In this document: positions 20,361 through 29,679 of the stretch, in pieces
Numbering within the stretch: the stretch's first letter is position 1
Layout of the letters: the number at the start of each line of letters is the position of its first letter
From: JASJBU01 sp963790775
GTDB lineage: Bacteria > Pseudomonadota > Gammaproteobacteria > Chromatiales > Chromatiaceae
Direction of reading: 5' to 3'
Length of the DNA stretch: 64,000 nucleotides
Assembly (NCBI GenBank): GCA_963790775.1
Contig: CAWBPR010000011.1
Location: 62,001 to 126,000, forward strand
Notes under the pieces: generated by a model
Seen by the model: only the letters and a program-made list of their open reading frames with translations
Told to the model about the DNA's origin: nothing
Database searches by the model: none
Made by a program: the position numbers and the translations under genes

Positions 20361-21320
20361 ATGCCTACGCATAGCGTGGAAAACTGGCAACACAGCCATG
20401 AATTTTCCGTAAAGAATGAGAAAGGAGAGAGGCGGACAGAATATGTCCTGATACTCACCGCCATAACGATGGTGGTGGAAATTGTTGCGGGTAGTGTCTA
20501 CGGCTCTATGGCGCTGCTGGCGGATGGCTGGCATATGGGCACGCATGTGGCCGCATTCGTGATTGCGATCTTTGCATACCGCTATGCGCGAAAGCATGCA
20601 AATAATCCCGCATATGCCTTTGGTACTGGTAAAGTCAATGTGCTTGGAGGTTTTGCCAGCGCTGTAGCTTTAGCTGTCGTAGCCCTGGTGATGCTGGTTG
20701 AATCCGTGCAAAGAATTGTAGACCCGCAAGCAATCCATTTTAATGAAGCTATCGTTGTCGCCAGCGTTGGCTTGATGATTAATCTGATTAGCGCCTTGCT
20801 TCTGAAAGATGAGCATAGTCATGCTCATCATGACCATGACCGCCACCATCATCATGATCATAACCTGAGAGCGGCATATCTACATGTGCTGGCGGATGCG
20901 ATGACATCCTTACTTGCCATCGTGGCATTGGTATCGGGCAAATATCTGGGGTGGAACTGGCTTGATCCGGTAATGGGAATAGTGGGCGCCATCATCATTA
21001 CACGTTGGTCATATGGCCTGCTGAAGCAGACTGGTCCGATATTACTCGATGCGAGTATTGATAAAGAATACCAGCAGGCCATTAAGGAAGTTATCGAGGG
21101 TGATTCAGATAATAGAATCTCGGATCTGCATGTATGGAAGATAGGCGCAAATCATTATGCGGCAATAATTGCACTGGTAACGCATCATCCTAATTCAACG
21201 GCGCACTACAAGGGGCTCTTGAGTCAATTTCATAAGCTGTCGCATGTCACTATCGAGGTGAATGAGTGCAAGGAAGAGGCTTGCATCGTACCGGACGCCG
21301 AGTACAAAAAATCCATTTGA
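20361..21320 (+). CDS. dmeF: Cation diffusion facilitator, DmeF-like Co/Ni/Zn exporter
   Basis: This is a 319-aa CDF-family antiporter that expels divalent metal from the cytoplasm. Six membrane spans are predicted; LADGWHMGTH in TM2 carries the Asp/His metal-binding pair, and LADAMTSLLAI in TM5 carries the other half. A His-rich cytoplasmic loop between TM4 and TM5 (HSHAHHDHDRHHHHDH) is a metal-sensing region. The N-terminal HSVENWQHSHEF and the HMGTH variant (instead of HxxxD) are characteristic of DmeF cobalt/nickel exporters. It is a single-gene unit with a weak hairpin downstream. Confidence 0.82.
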   Translation: MPTHSVENWQHSHEFSVKNEKGERRTEYVLILTAITMVVEIVAGSVYGSMALLADGWHMGTHVAAFVIAIFAYRYARKHANNPAYAFGTGKVNVLGGFASAVALAVVALVMLVESVQRIVDPQAIHFNEAIVVASVGLMINLISALLLKDEHSHAHHDHDRHHHHDHNLRAAYLHVLADAMTSLLAIVALVSGKYLGWNWLDPVMGIVGAIIITRWSYGLLKQTGPILLDASIDKEYQQAIKEVIEGDSDNRISDLHVWKIGANHYAAIIALVTHHPNSTAHYKGLLSQFHKLSHVTIEVNECKEEACIVPDAEYKKSI

Positions 21321-21377
21321 GGCTCCCACTCGCTCAAGCGCATGCCTGGAATCAACAGGAAAATTCTTTAACGCATC

Positions 21378-21402
21378 AGGATCATTGTTCAGTGATCCTT
21401 TG
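21378..21402 (+). terminator. Hairpin downstream of the dmeF-like gene
   Basis: AGGATCA (21378-21384) pairs with TGATCCT (21393-21399) around an 8-base loop, followed by TTG. The T-tract is short, so this is a weak terminator candidate. Confidence 0.4.
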
Positions 21403-21575
21403 AAATCCGCAGGGTTACAACCCGGCCTTGAATAAGGCGTTCGGAAACATTGTTTTACATTCCATTCAATTCATCTGGGCGATAATTAGGAAGCTAAAGT
21501 ATATGAGTTTGCGTCCGCTATAGATGTCTGCAGGCCAAGTTGGGCCAGAAAATAGTATTTATTCAGGAGTAGATC

Positions 21576-22370
21576 ATGAAATATTGCGTAAAAGAATTGC
21601 TGATGGTTTCGTCTTTGTTTACAGGCATTTCGCTAGCTTCAGCCAGCGTGATAGCCGATGACGAGCACAAGGATTGTCGGGCCTTGCCGAGCCATGCTGC
21701 GCTCAAGGCTGCTCTCGGAACCGTCGTCGACAATGGTGGTAATGCGGGCCTGGCAAACGAGATGTGGGGCACTGTCGTGAACCGGGATGGCGTCGTGTGC
21801 GCGGTTGTGTTTTCTGGCGGTGACCGGGGGGATCAGTGGCCGGGAAGCCGGGTGATCTCGGCGCAGAAGGCGTATACCGCGAATGCCTTCAGTCTGCCGC
21901 AGGATGCCGGATTCGGCGGAGCGCTGTCCAGCGGGAATCTCTATGGCACCGTCCTCGAGCAGGGCAGTCTGCTCGGTCTGCAGTTCAGTAATCCCGTGGA
22001 TACAGAAAAGGCATACGCAGGGAACGCCAAGAAATTCGGCAAACCCAATGATCCGATGACGGGTGAGCGAGTCGGCGGAGTGAATGTCTTTGGCGGCGGA
22101 CTGGCGCTGTACAATGAGGATGGTGAACTGGTCGGTGGAATCGGCGTCAGCGGGGACACTTCATGCACCGACCACGTTATCGCCTGGAAGGTGCGTGACA
22201 GTCTCGAACTGGACAACCTGGCCGGAGGAGTCAGCGCCACCGGTGACGACAACCTCAATATCGCGACTCCGGTGACGCCGGGAACCTTTGAGCATCCTGA
22301 TTGTGGTGGGGATGTTGCCGCAATCATCGCGAATCTACCCACTGACTTCCCGATCGGAGTCAATCCTTAA
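21576..22370 (+). CDS. Secreted GlcG/HbpS-family (DUF336) protein
   Basis: This is a 264-aa exported protein of the haem-degrading/haem-binding GlcG-HbpS fold. A CAGGAG ribosome-binding site precedes ATG 21576, and the signal peptide covers about the first 25 residues (LFTGISLASASVIA). The DUF336 core spans roughly residues 65-235: VISAQKAYTANAFS and the glycine-rich GGLALYNEDGELVGGIGVSG with SCTDHVIAW after it. The conserved Lys/Ala helix and GGxGVSG turn are the best family marks. The ligand (haem, cobalamin or an organic acid) is not certain. The gene stands alone and is followed by a strong terminator. Confidence 0.75.
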   Translation: MKYCVKELLMVSSLFTGISLASASVIADDEHKDCRALPSHAALKAALGTVVDNGGNAGLANEMWGTVVNRDGVVCAVVFSGGDRGDQWPGSRVISAQKAYTANAFSLPQDAGFGGALSSGNLYGTVLEQGSLLGLQFSNPVDTEKAYAGNAKKFGKPNDPMTGERVGGVNVFGGGLALYNEDGELVGGIGVSGDTSCTDHVIAWKVRDSLELDNLAGGVSATGDDNLNIATPVTPGTFEHPDCGGDVAAIIANLPTDFPIGVNP

Positions 22371-22379
22371 TCATGCACG

Positions 22380-22413
22380 CCGCAGGCCCCGGATGTGGCC
22401 TGCGGTTGTTTCC
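22380..22413 (+). terminator. Rho-independent terminator after the DUF336 gene
   Basis: CCGCAGGCC (22380-22388) pairs perfectly with GGCCTGCGG (22397-22405) around an 8-base loop and is followed by TTGTTTCC. The remaining 300 bases to sdaA contain no recognisable gene. Confidence 0.75.
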
Positions 22414-22714
22414 TGCGTTGTAAATCCATATTGCTTTGCCTGGCATTACCCGTTACAAATAACCTGACAGCTTGTTGCTTTCCGTTGGTGAGTCCGAGGA
22501 ATGACTGAGACGGGCCGTAATTTTTCTGTGAACTTTAAGCATTGCTGTTTTCCATTGGATGGAGCTTCCAGTCAGTCGAAACGGCTCTCTGCCCATGCAA
22601 TCTACCATTGATGCAAAATCCACCCAGGTTAATTCCGGATGATTTTTGAGTATGAGTAGTGGGTGTTTCGGCTTTAGACTTCAGGGTAATGAAATCAGCC
22701 TCAGGTAATGAAGT

Positions 22715-24088
22715 ATGGCAATCAGTGTATTCGAGCTCTTCAAGATCGGTATAGGCCCGTCCAGCTCACACACGGTGGGACCGATGCATGCCGCGCTGCT
22801 GTTTGCCAACACCTTGACTAAGAAGGAGTTGTCTGGCATCAGTCGTGTCCAGGTGGAGTTGTTTGGTTCGCTGGGCGCCACCGGCAAGGGGCATGGAACA
22901 GATAAGGCGCTGATCCTGGGTTTGCAGGGAGAAGCACCCGAAAGCGTCGATATCGAACAGATCGCTTCGCGGCTTCAAGCGGCACATCAGCAAGGCTCAA
23001 TCAATCTGGCGGGTAGCAGAATGCTGCCATTCAATCCTGAGAAGGATCTCATCTTTTATCGACGAAAGACCTTACCCTACCACTCGAACGGCATGACATT
23101 CACGGCATTCGATGCCCAGGGTGAGGCTTTGCTGGTTCGGACCTATTATTCGGTTGGCGGCGGCTTCGTGGTCGATGAAGAGGCGGCTGGCGCGGATAGA
23201 ATCGTCGAGGACACGACACAAATTCCATTTGCTTTTCACTCTGCGGTTGAACTGCTCGCGCTGTGCGCGGAGCAGGGGATGTCGGTCAGTGAGTTGATGT
23301 TGCGGAATGAACAGTCATGGCGCAGCGAAACCGAGATACGAGAAGGATTGCTGGAGCGTTGGGCGGTAATGCGGGCCTGTGTGGAGCGTGGCTGTCGCAC
23401 CGAGGGTATTCTGCCGGGCGGTATGAAGGTCAAGCGCAGGGCAGCGAGGTTGTTTCGGCAACTCTCGAATGATACTCAGCTGTATCAAGTGCCGCTGGGC
23501 ACGATGGACTGGGTGAATTTGTTTGCCATGGCGGTGAACGAGGAGAACGCTGCCGGGGGACGGGTGGTTACAGCGCCGACCAATGGCGCGGCTGGAATCA
23601 TTCCGGCTGTGCTGCACTATTATTGGAAGTTCTCGCCGGGCTGTACTGAAGATGGAATCGTACGTTTTCTGCTGACGGCCGGCGCGATAGGTATCCTCTA
23701 CAAGGAAAACGCATCCATCTCAGGTGCTGAAGTGGGGTGTCAGGGTGAGGTGGGCTCCGCCTGTTCCATGGCTGCTGGTGCTTTGACTGAGGTGCTGGGT
23801 GGAACTCCTGAACAAGTTGAGAATGCCGCCGAGATCGCCATGGAGCATAATCTTGGATTGACCTGCGATCCGGTGGGCGGACTGGTCCAGGTGCCCTGTA
23901 TCGAGCGTAACGCCATGGGTGCGGTAAAGGCGATCAATGCCAGCCGCATGGCGCTGCGGGGTGACGGACGCCATTTCGTCTCTCTGGATAAGGTGATCAA
24001 GACCATGCGTGAAACCGGTGCGGATATGCAGACCAAATACAAGGAGACCGCCAGGGGTGGGCTCGCCGTGAATGTGATCGAGTGCTGA
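22715..24088 (+). CDS. sdaA: L-serine ammonia-lyase (L-serine dehydratase), single chain
   Basis: This is a 457-aa [4Fe-4S] enzyme that deaminates L-serine to pyruvate and ammonia in the cytoplasm. The N-terminal beta domain opens with FELFKIGIGPSSSHTVGPMH, the SSSHT loop being diagnostic. The alpha domain contains GGRVVTAPTNGAAG and the iron-sulfur cysteine region GCQGEVGSACSM, with more Cys in NLGLTCDPVGG and at the C-terminus. The length matches the one-chain SdaA/SdaB type. The upstream AGGTAATGAAGT segment may serve as the ribosome-binding site. No linked serine transporter is seen. Confidence 0.95.
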   Translation: MAISVFELFKIGIGPSSSHTVGPMHAALLFANTLTKKELSGISRVQVELFGSLGATGKGHGTDKALILGLQGEAPESVDIEQIASRLQAAHQQGSINLAGSRMLPFNPEKDLIFYRRKTLPYHSNGMTFTAFDAQGEALLVRTYYSVGGGFVVDEEAAGADRIVEDTTQIPFAFHSAVELLALCAEQGMSVSELMLRNEQSWRSETEIREGLLERWAVMRACVERGCRTEGILPGGMKVKRRAARLFRQLSNDTQLYQVPLGTMDWVNLFAMAVNEENAAGGRVVTAPTNGAAGIIPAVLHYYWKFSPGCTEDGIVRFLLTAGAIGILYKENASISGAEVGCQGEVGSACSMAAGALTEVLGGTPEQVENAAEIAMEHNLGLTCDPVGGLVQVPCIERNAMGAVKAINASRMALRGDGRHFVSLDKVIKTMRETGADMQTKYKETARGGLAVNVIEC

Positions 24089-24279
24089 GCAGGAGGTTTC
24101 GATCAGACAGGGCACAGAGTGATGTTGTTTGAAGTTCAAGCTTGCTTGTCTTGCTGGGATTAAATAACGAAGGAAGCTTTAGGTTCATTGATGAGTCAGT
24201 CATCTTAGTTTGAAAATGCAAGCGATATTCCCTATCCTCTACTGCCTAAGATCTGCGCAGAAAGCCGGGGAGCATTATA

Positions 24280-24888
24280 ATGAATATAAAGACCAAATCC
24301 TCATTCCACTTCTTCTCCTTGGTTATTTGTTGTGTGTTTTCCATGCCAAGTGTATCGGAAGAGCCGGTTGTGCAGGCGGAATTCATAGGTATAGAAAACT
24401 GTATGTTGTGTCACATGCCACATTATGAATCCTGGTCAGAAACCAAGATGTCAAAGAGCTTTGAATTACTGAAACCAGGGGCAAGAGCTGAAGCGAAATT
24501 GAATGAAGGTCTCGATCCGAATCATGACTATTCAGAAGACCCAAATTGCTTGATGTGCCACGTCACTGGTTTGGGAAGACCGGGGGGGTTCACCAGTTTG
24601 GAGGAAACGCCGGATATGATTGGCGTGCAATGTGAAATGTGCCATGGTCCGGGCAGCGTCTATACCGAGATGATGATGAAAACGGCGGGAACCTATACCA
24701 AGGAGGAATACCAAACCCTTGGTGGCCTGAAAATGCCTTCACCGGAAAATAATGTTTGCACTCAAATGTGCCATAACATTTCCAGTCCATTCATGAAATC
24801 CGGTTTCGAATTCGATTTTGAGGATAGAAAGGCGAGCGGTACACATCGGCATGATCTGGAGTATATCTATTTGCCGTTCGATTATTGA
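24280..24888 (+). CDS. Cytochrome c554-like multihaem cytochrome (3 CXXCH + 1 CX3CH)
   Basis: This is a 202-aa exported cytochrome. The GGGGAG ribosome-binding site supports ATG 24280, and the signal peptide ends near VSEEP. Haem motifs are CMLCH, CLMCH and CEMCH. A fourth site, CTQMCH, has three residues between the cysteines, a non-canonical CX3CH. Spacing and the MPHYESWSETKMSKSFE opening resemble cytochrome c554 family proteins (periplasmic electron carriers). It lies at the left edge of the cytochrome region but is separated from it by 384 bases, so it may have its own promoter. The ligand set of the CX3CH site is uncertain. Confidence 0.82.
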   Translation: MNIKTKSSFHFFSLVICCVFSMPSVSEEPVVQAEFIGIENCMLCHMPHYESWSETKMSKSFELLKPGARAEAKLNEGLDPNHDYSEDPNCLMCHVTGLGRPGGFTSLEETPDMIGVQCEMCHGPGSVYTEMMMKTAGTYTKEEYQTLGGLKMPSPENNVCTQMCHNISSPFMKSGFEFDFEDRKASGTHRHDLEYIYLPFDY

Positions 24889-25272
24889 CAATTGACATTT
24901 TTCGTCATGTTTGGTTGAGTATACCAGCCTAAGTTACTTGGGTATTCGGATATAAGAAATAGTTATCCTGCAGCTATTTTATATAACCTAGCACTATTCT
25001 TTTCAGCATGGCTGTTCCCATAGCCCATTTAATTCACAAATACCCGCTTTTTCTAGCGGTATCCCTTATGTCAATCCGGAATTTCCCCACTGTTAGAGGT
25101 GATGCCTGTCGCCTTATAGTTAGCAATATCTATAGAAATTAATAATCTGAAATAGCTGATTGTATTTGTCAGCAATTTGTTTCAGATAATGGGGTAACAG
25201 TAGGTTTTAATTGATTCAGGAAAGACTGAATAAAATTGTCAGTTAATAGGGAAAATGTGAAGAGGTGAAATT
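24889..25272. other. AT-rich intergenic region
   Basis: These 384 bases separate two cytochrome genes on the same strand. The stretch is clearly AT-richer than the housekeeping genes. I see no ORF with coding character and no strong hairpin. It probably carries the promoter of the tetrahaem gene; a ribosome-binding site (AGAGGTGA) ends it at about 25268. Confidence 0.4.
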
Positions 25273-25955
25273 ATGTCAATCGCACGAAAAATAAAAAACA
25301 TTGGGTTATCTGTCTGTATTGTCGACAGCGTTATTTGTAAGCGGAGCGACTGCGGGCACTATTGTTGGCAGTAAACATGATTTCTCAGACGAGAACATGG
25401 TCAGGTGGCGAGATCTGCATTGTTTGTCATACGCCCCATAATGCCGATATAGCGGTTACTGATGCTCCGTTATGGAACCACTATGTAGACACTACTACAG
25501 AGTATACGCCTTACTTTACTGAGACTCTCGATGCAACTGTGGGTCAGCCTACTGGAATCTCCCTGCTCTGCTTGTCATGCCATGATGGCACTGTGGCGAT
25601 TGACTCATTTGGCGCCACAGCGAGCGGTGGTTTTATAGATGATGGTACCCATGATATTGCTGAAAGAGTCAATCTGGGCACAGAACTAACGAATGATCAC
25701 CCGATATCCTTTACCTACGATGCCGCCTTAGCAAACGATGATGGTGGATTGAACGATCCGACAATCACGGAGGTTATTATTGGAGAAGGTGACAAAGAAA
25801 CTACCGGTGTTATCACTGATCTCCTTTTGATTGATAATCAATTACAATGTTCGAGTTGTCACGATGTACACAACACTTTGACCCAAGGTGATCTATATCT
25901 GTTGAAAGTCAGCAATGTAAACAGTGGTCTTTGCTTGACCTGCCATAGTAAATAG
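25273..25955 (+). CDS. Periplasmic/extracellular tetrahaem cytochrome c (two N-terminal frameshifts)
   Basis: This is a doubled-CXXCH tetrahaem protein with motifs CIVCH, CLSCH, CSSCH and CLTCH. The natural start is ATG 25273 behind AGAGGTGA. The frame changes near 25312, where the signal peptide continues as LSVLSTALFVSGATAG, and again near 25395 before WSGGEICIVCH. Both shifts equal one extra base. The longest open frame, from 25362, lacks a signal peptide and is unlikely to be the real product. The GSKHDFS opening and LGTELTNDHPISFTYD segment match the first half of the 12-haem protein at 30728, so the two are paralogous. It could be a mobile electron carrier or a polymer-forming cytochrome; neither is shown. 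Confidence 0.75.
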
Positions 25956-26438
25956 TAATGAGCGTGATTTCTAGAGAGATTTGATACATCCCAACAGCTT
26001 TGGTTTACTGGCTGTTGGGAGCTTTAGACTTACATACAGGTTTGGATTGGTCGGGCTGTTTTTTACTGTTGAGAATGGAGCATATTCCTACGCGATGATT
26101 TTCTGGAGTGACTTTTTCGACACCAGCGAGATACAAGGGCATTGACGCGAGTTTTATAGTATAAAAGATGGGTCCCAGGCAGGTTGTCGTTAAATTCCTT
26201 CATTAACTAACGCGTTTCTCATTACAGATTTGAGACGTCGACAGTTCCAATCAGGGCTATGGACAGATACAGAAGAAAATATTGAAGTTTAATCTTTTTG
26301 CTGTATCTGGATGACCCAAAAAAAGAGAGTTTAACCAAACTAACGCCTAGTAGTATGGGTCACAAATCCGACTCTTAAGTATTAAAGTCTACTTCTCAAC
26401 CCAGCAGAGTAATGAGTAGTGGCTGACAATCAGACTGG
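25956..26438. other. Intergenic region with hairpin terminator
   Basis: A stem CCCAACAGC (25990-25998) with GCTGTTGGG (26011-26019) follows the tetrahaem gene by 35 bases, a plausible terminator with a weak T-tail. The remaining ~420 bases before the NHL operon hold no recognisable gene; they likely contain the promoter of the long cytochrome operon. Confidence 0.5.
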
Positions 26439-27548
26439 ATGCCGAATCGAATGATAAAAAAAAGTGTTCGAGAGCGATTAGTTTTACTATTCGCTATTGC
26501 TGCTATATCAATGATCGCAGGTTGTGCAGGAACACCCCAGTCTGAAGATGGTCAGGGGTCAGTACCAATTTTCTATCCGTCAGCACCCGATTCTCCACGG
26601 ATTCAATTTCTCACCTCCTTTTCCGGCGCGCAAGATATAGATACAAAAAAGCAAACTAGCTTTGCCCGTTTCATCCTTGGTGAAGAAAAAAAAGCTATCC
26701 CGCAATTAAACAAGCCCTATGGAGTCGCACTATTCGAGAATAAAATATATGCAATTGATACGCGTGGTAGTGGCTATGTGATCTTTGATCTTGGCATGAA
26801 AACCTTCCGCAGGGTTCTCGGAATGAAAAAACCTATCAACATTACGATCGATCGTGATGGGACGAAGTATGTGACAGACACCGATCTGAAAAAAGTATTT
26901 GTTTTCGACCGTAATGATAAAAAGATTCAGGCCTTTGGTGGAGAGGGAGAGTTCAAACCGACTGATGTTGCCATCTCTGGCAATAAACTCTTTGTCTCGG
27001 ATCTGGGTAATCAGCAAATTCTCGTGCTGGACAAGGCAACGGGTCAGCAAATTTTCTCTATTGGAACAGTGGGATCCGCTGAGGGCCAACTTTTTCATCC
27101 CACCAATCTCGCCATAGGTAGCAACGGTAATCTCTATGTGAGTGACACGGGAAATTTTCGCGTCCAAGAGTTTACTCCGGATGGCCGGTTTGTTCGTACG
27201 TTTGGAGAGATTGGTGTCAGTTACGGAAAGTTCGCCCGCCCGAAGGGAATTGCTCTGGATAAAGAAGGACGCATCTATGTAGTGGATGCGGCCTACCAGA
27301 ACATACAGGTTTTCGATGACCAAGGGCAGCTTTTGATGTTTTTTGCCGGACCGGGAGCGGGTGTGGGTCCAGGACAATTGTATCTGCCCACAGATATCTC
27401 TATCAATTACGAGAGCGTCTCCTACTTCCAAAGCTATGCTGAGCCAGGATTTCAGTTGGAATATGTGATTTTGGTAGCCAATCAGTATGGTCCGCATAAA
27501 ATCAGTGTCTATGGGTTTGGAAAGATGCAGGGTATGCCCTACCCATGA
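26439..27548 (+). CDS. NHL-repeat beta-propeller lipoprotein
   Basis: This is a 369-aa predicted lipoprotein. The lipobox IAGC places the lipidated Cys at residue 29. Residues about 85-365 form a six-bladed propeller; blades are marked by INITIDRDGTKYVTDTD, DVAISGNKLFVSDLGNQQI, NLAIGSNGNLYVSDTGNFRV and GIALDKEGRIYVVDAAYQNI. NHL propellers are protein- or ligand-binding scaffolds with no catalytic motif here. It is the first gene of the barrel/cytochrome operon and one of three NHL proteins in it. A second in-frame ATG at 26451 is an alternative start. I infer a scaffold role at the outer or inner membrane for the cytochrome conduit. Confidence 0.82.
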   Translation: MPNRMIKKSVRERLVLLFAIAAISMIAGCAGTPQSEDGQGSVPIFYPSAPDSPRIQFLTSFSGAQDIDTKKQTSFARFILGEEKKAIPQLNKPYGVALFENKIYAIDTRGSGYVIFDLGMKTFRRVLGMKKPINITIDRDGTKYVTDTDLKKVFVFDRNDKKIQAFGGEGEFKPTDVAISGNKLFVSDLGNQQILVLDKATGQQIFSIGTVGSAEGQLFHPTNLAIGSNGNLYVSDTGNFRVQEFTPDGRFVRTFGEIGVSYGKFARPKGIALDKEGRIYVVDAAYQNIQVFDDQGQLLMFFAGPGAGVGPGQLYLPTDISINYESVSYFQSYAEPGFQLEYVILVANQYGPHKISVYGFGKMQGMPYP

Positions 27549-27705
27549 GGACAGAGATACATCAACTCATTGTTTATTACATAGTTGACAGAGGAGAACA
27601 AATATTAACGGCATTCATTTGGAAAGTTGTATCACTTTGTCGAGTTGGATCCAGTAGGAGTAGCCAGTAATGTATATGAATAGGTTTCAGATTAGCTAAA
27701 GGGCA

Positions 27706-29679
27706 GTGTGTAAGCTAAGAAAAAAAACAAGTCTCATTGCTGCCTGCTTAATTGCAATCATGCTGCCAGACTTGGCAAACTCGGAGGAGATAGCACCGTT
27801 TCGCATTACTGGCGTCGATGGTGAGGTCTATTTGCGATATTTTTCCGATGAGTATAGGAGCAGAAATGAGGGTTCTTCGACAAGCTGGCGAGAAGGTACG
27901 ACCACCGAAGAGGGACTCGACTTCACGATTCATAGTTACATCTATCATCCCAATTTTTTTCGTCTGGATTTCGGCGGTGGTCCGGTATTCGTACAGCACG
28001 AGTTCGACTCTGATACAGAGGATAATTCGGATCAGGATGAATACCTTAATTTCCATGCGAAGGCGCATATCCTGGAAAGAAAACCTTATCCGCTTATCTT
28101 GTACTATGACCGGTATAGCAGTACCACTCCCTATGCTGTACAGGACCGAGTGCTGCTGACAAGAGAGAATTATGGATTGAATTTCAGGCTCAAGAGACCT
28201 GTGATACCAGCCCTAGTTACCTTCGACCTCAACCGTACTAAAACTGATGGGCGCAGTGACCAGCGAATTACCGATGAAATCACTGATCGTGCCTCTGTAA
28301 AGGTTTCGAGTGATCTCGGTCCCAATGGTGATGGAAGGATTAGCTACACACGCACGAGAACACAATCTGCAAGTGGTTCGACTTCAATTGAGATTACGGA
28401 AACTTCAAGAAAGACTGATCTAATTGATGCTTGGACAAACCATCTTTTTGGCGATCGAGAGCAGGTACGCTTTATAAATAGTATGACATATAAGGAACAG
28501 GACAATCTGCCTGAGCTTGATGAATTCCGCTATTCCCCCAGGCTCTTTGTAACTCATTCGGATGACCTTAAATCCACTTATCGATACAGTTACCTGAACC
28601 GGACGGTAGGTCAAAACAATACCATCAGCCATGCAATCGATAGCACTCTTAATCATCAGAGTTTTCAGGACCGGCTCGATACAACTGTTGATCTGCATGC
28701 GGATCGGTTCGACACGGAAGGACTGCAACAGGACTATTACAGGGGAGGGATCGATTTAAGCTATCTGCAGCCGTACGATGGCTTTCGTATCAGATATTCT
28801 GGGGGCTGGAGTTACGATTATACCGACAGGGTGGGTGACGACGTATCTGTGATTGCTGAGACTCATGCTGTGTCTAGTACCACACTCTTCGCACTGGACA
28901 ATACCAATGTCATCGAAAGCACAATCGTCGTGAGGAATATTTCCGGAACACAAACATTTATCGAAGGAATTCACTACGAATTGATCGCCGTAGGTGATGA
29001 AACCAAAATTAGATGGATTGATCTCAACGATATTCCCGTTGAGGTAGATGTGGATTATTTCTATGAATCAGGTGGAAACGCATCTTTTACCAGTTTTAGA
29101 CAACGCTACCGTGTCGACCTGACCAGAGGTCAATATTTAAAACTGTTTGCTAAATACCGCAGTATCAACCGTAATCTGGAGTCCGGCGACCCAACTATCC
29201 CACTCAATTCATCGGAAACCGCAACGGCTGGAATCAACGTGGATTACCCCCTCAGAAACAACATGACTCTGGGGGGTAAGGCAGAGCATGAAACGCACGA
29301 TGCCGATATAGGCTCCTATCGAAAAAACAGTGCCGGTGCTTATGTGCAGTTTTCAAAGGTACTTAAGGGAAACGTCCGTATTTTCGGCGACCGGGTTCTG
29401 GTGGATAACCTGGAATCCCAAGAAGATTTGGATCTCACCCGATACGGATTGCGCTACCGTTCGCGCCCATGGCATCGAACAACTCTGAGTGCAGGTTATG
29501 CTGAGGAGACCGATACAGGTGGCACTCGTGACAGAGCCAATACCAGGGCATCGGTTCGCTTGAGTTGGGCCTATCGGCAACTCGACCTTTCGGCAGAGGC
29601 CCGTTATGACAAAAACGAACTTGACGAAACAGAAAGAACACGGCGTAGCATCAACCTGCTATTGACAAGGAGTTTCTGA
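27706..29679 (+). CDS. Large outer-membrane beta-barrel (porin of a porin-cytochrome conduit)
   Basis: This is a 657-aa exported protein with a GTG start at 27706 and a signal peptide ending near LANSEE. Almost the whole chain alternates polar and aromatic/hydrophobic residues in amphipathic strands, with short periplasmic turns and longer loops. It ends in LLLTRSF, a terminal Phe as in BAM-assembled barrels. No haem motif is present. The size suggests a barrel in the 20-28 strand range, comparable to the MtrB/PioB/OmbB class, but sequence similarity to those cannot be judged here. It is followed with one-base overlap by an NHL lipoprotein and then by the 12-haem cytochrome, which supports a porin-cytochrome role. 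Confidence 0.7.
   Translation: MCKLRKKTSLIAACLIAIMLPDLANSEEIAPFRITGVDGEVYLRYFSDEYRSRNEGSSTSWREGTTTEEGLDFTIHSYIYHPNFFRLDFGGGPVFVQHEFDSDTEDNSDQDEYLNFHAKAHILERKPYPLILYYDRYSSTTPYAVQDRVLLTRENYGLNFRLKRPVIPALVTFDLNRTKTDGRSDQRITDEITDRASVKVSSDLGPNGDGRISYTRTRTQSASGSTSIEITETSRKTDLIDAWTNHLFGDREQVRFINSMTYKEQDNLPELDEFRYSPRLFVTHSDDLKSTYRYSYLNRTVGQNNTISHAIDSTLNHQSFQDRLDTTVDLHADRFDTEGLQQDYYRGGIDLSYLQPYDGFRIRYSGGWSYDYTDRVGDDVSVIAETHAVSSTTLFALDNTNVIESTIVVRNISGTQTFIEGIHYELIAVGDETKIRWIDLNDIPVEVDVDYFYESGGNASFTSFRQRYRVDLTRGQYLKLFAKYRSINRNLESGDPTIPLNSSETATAGINVDYPLRNNMTLGGKAEHETHDADIGSYRKNSAGAYVQFSKVLKGNVRIFGDRVLVDNLESQEDLDLTRYGLRYRSRPWHRTTLSAGYAEETDTGGTRDRANTRASVRLSWAYRQLDLSAEARYDKNELDETERTRRSINLLLTRSF

Noticed and set aside
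25362..25420. ATG at 25362 or 25378 as the real start of the tetrahaem cytochrome
   Set aside because: It would lack a signal peptide, while the upstream frames give a clear one (LSVLSTALFVSGATAG) after correcting one-base shifts.
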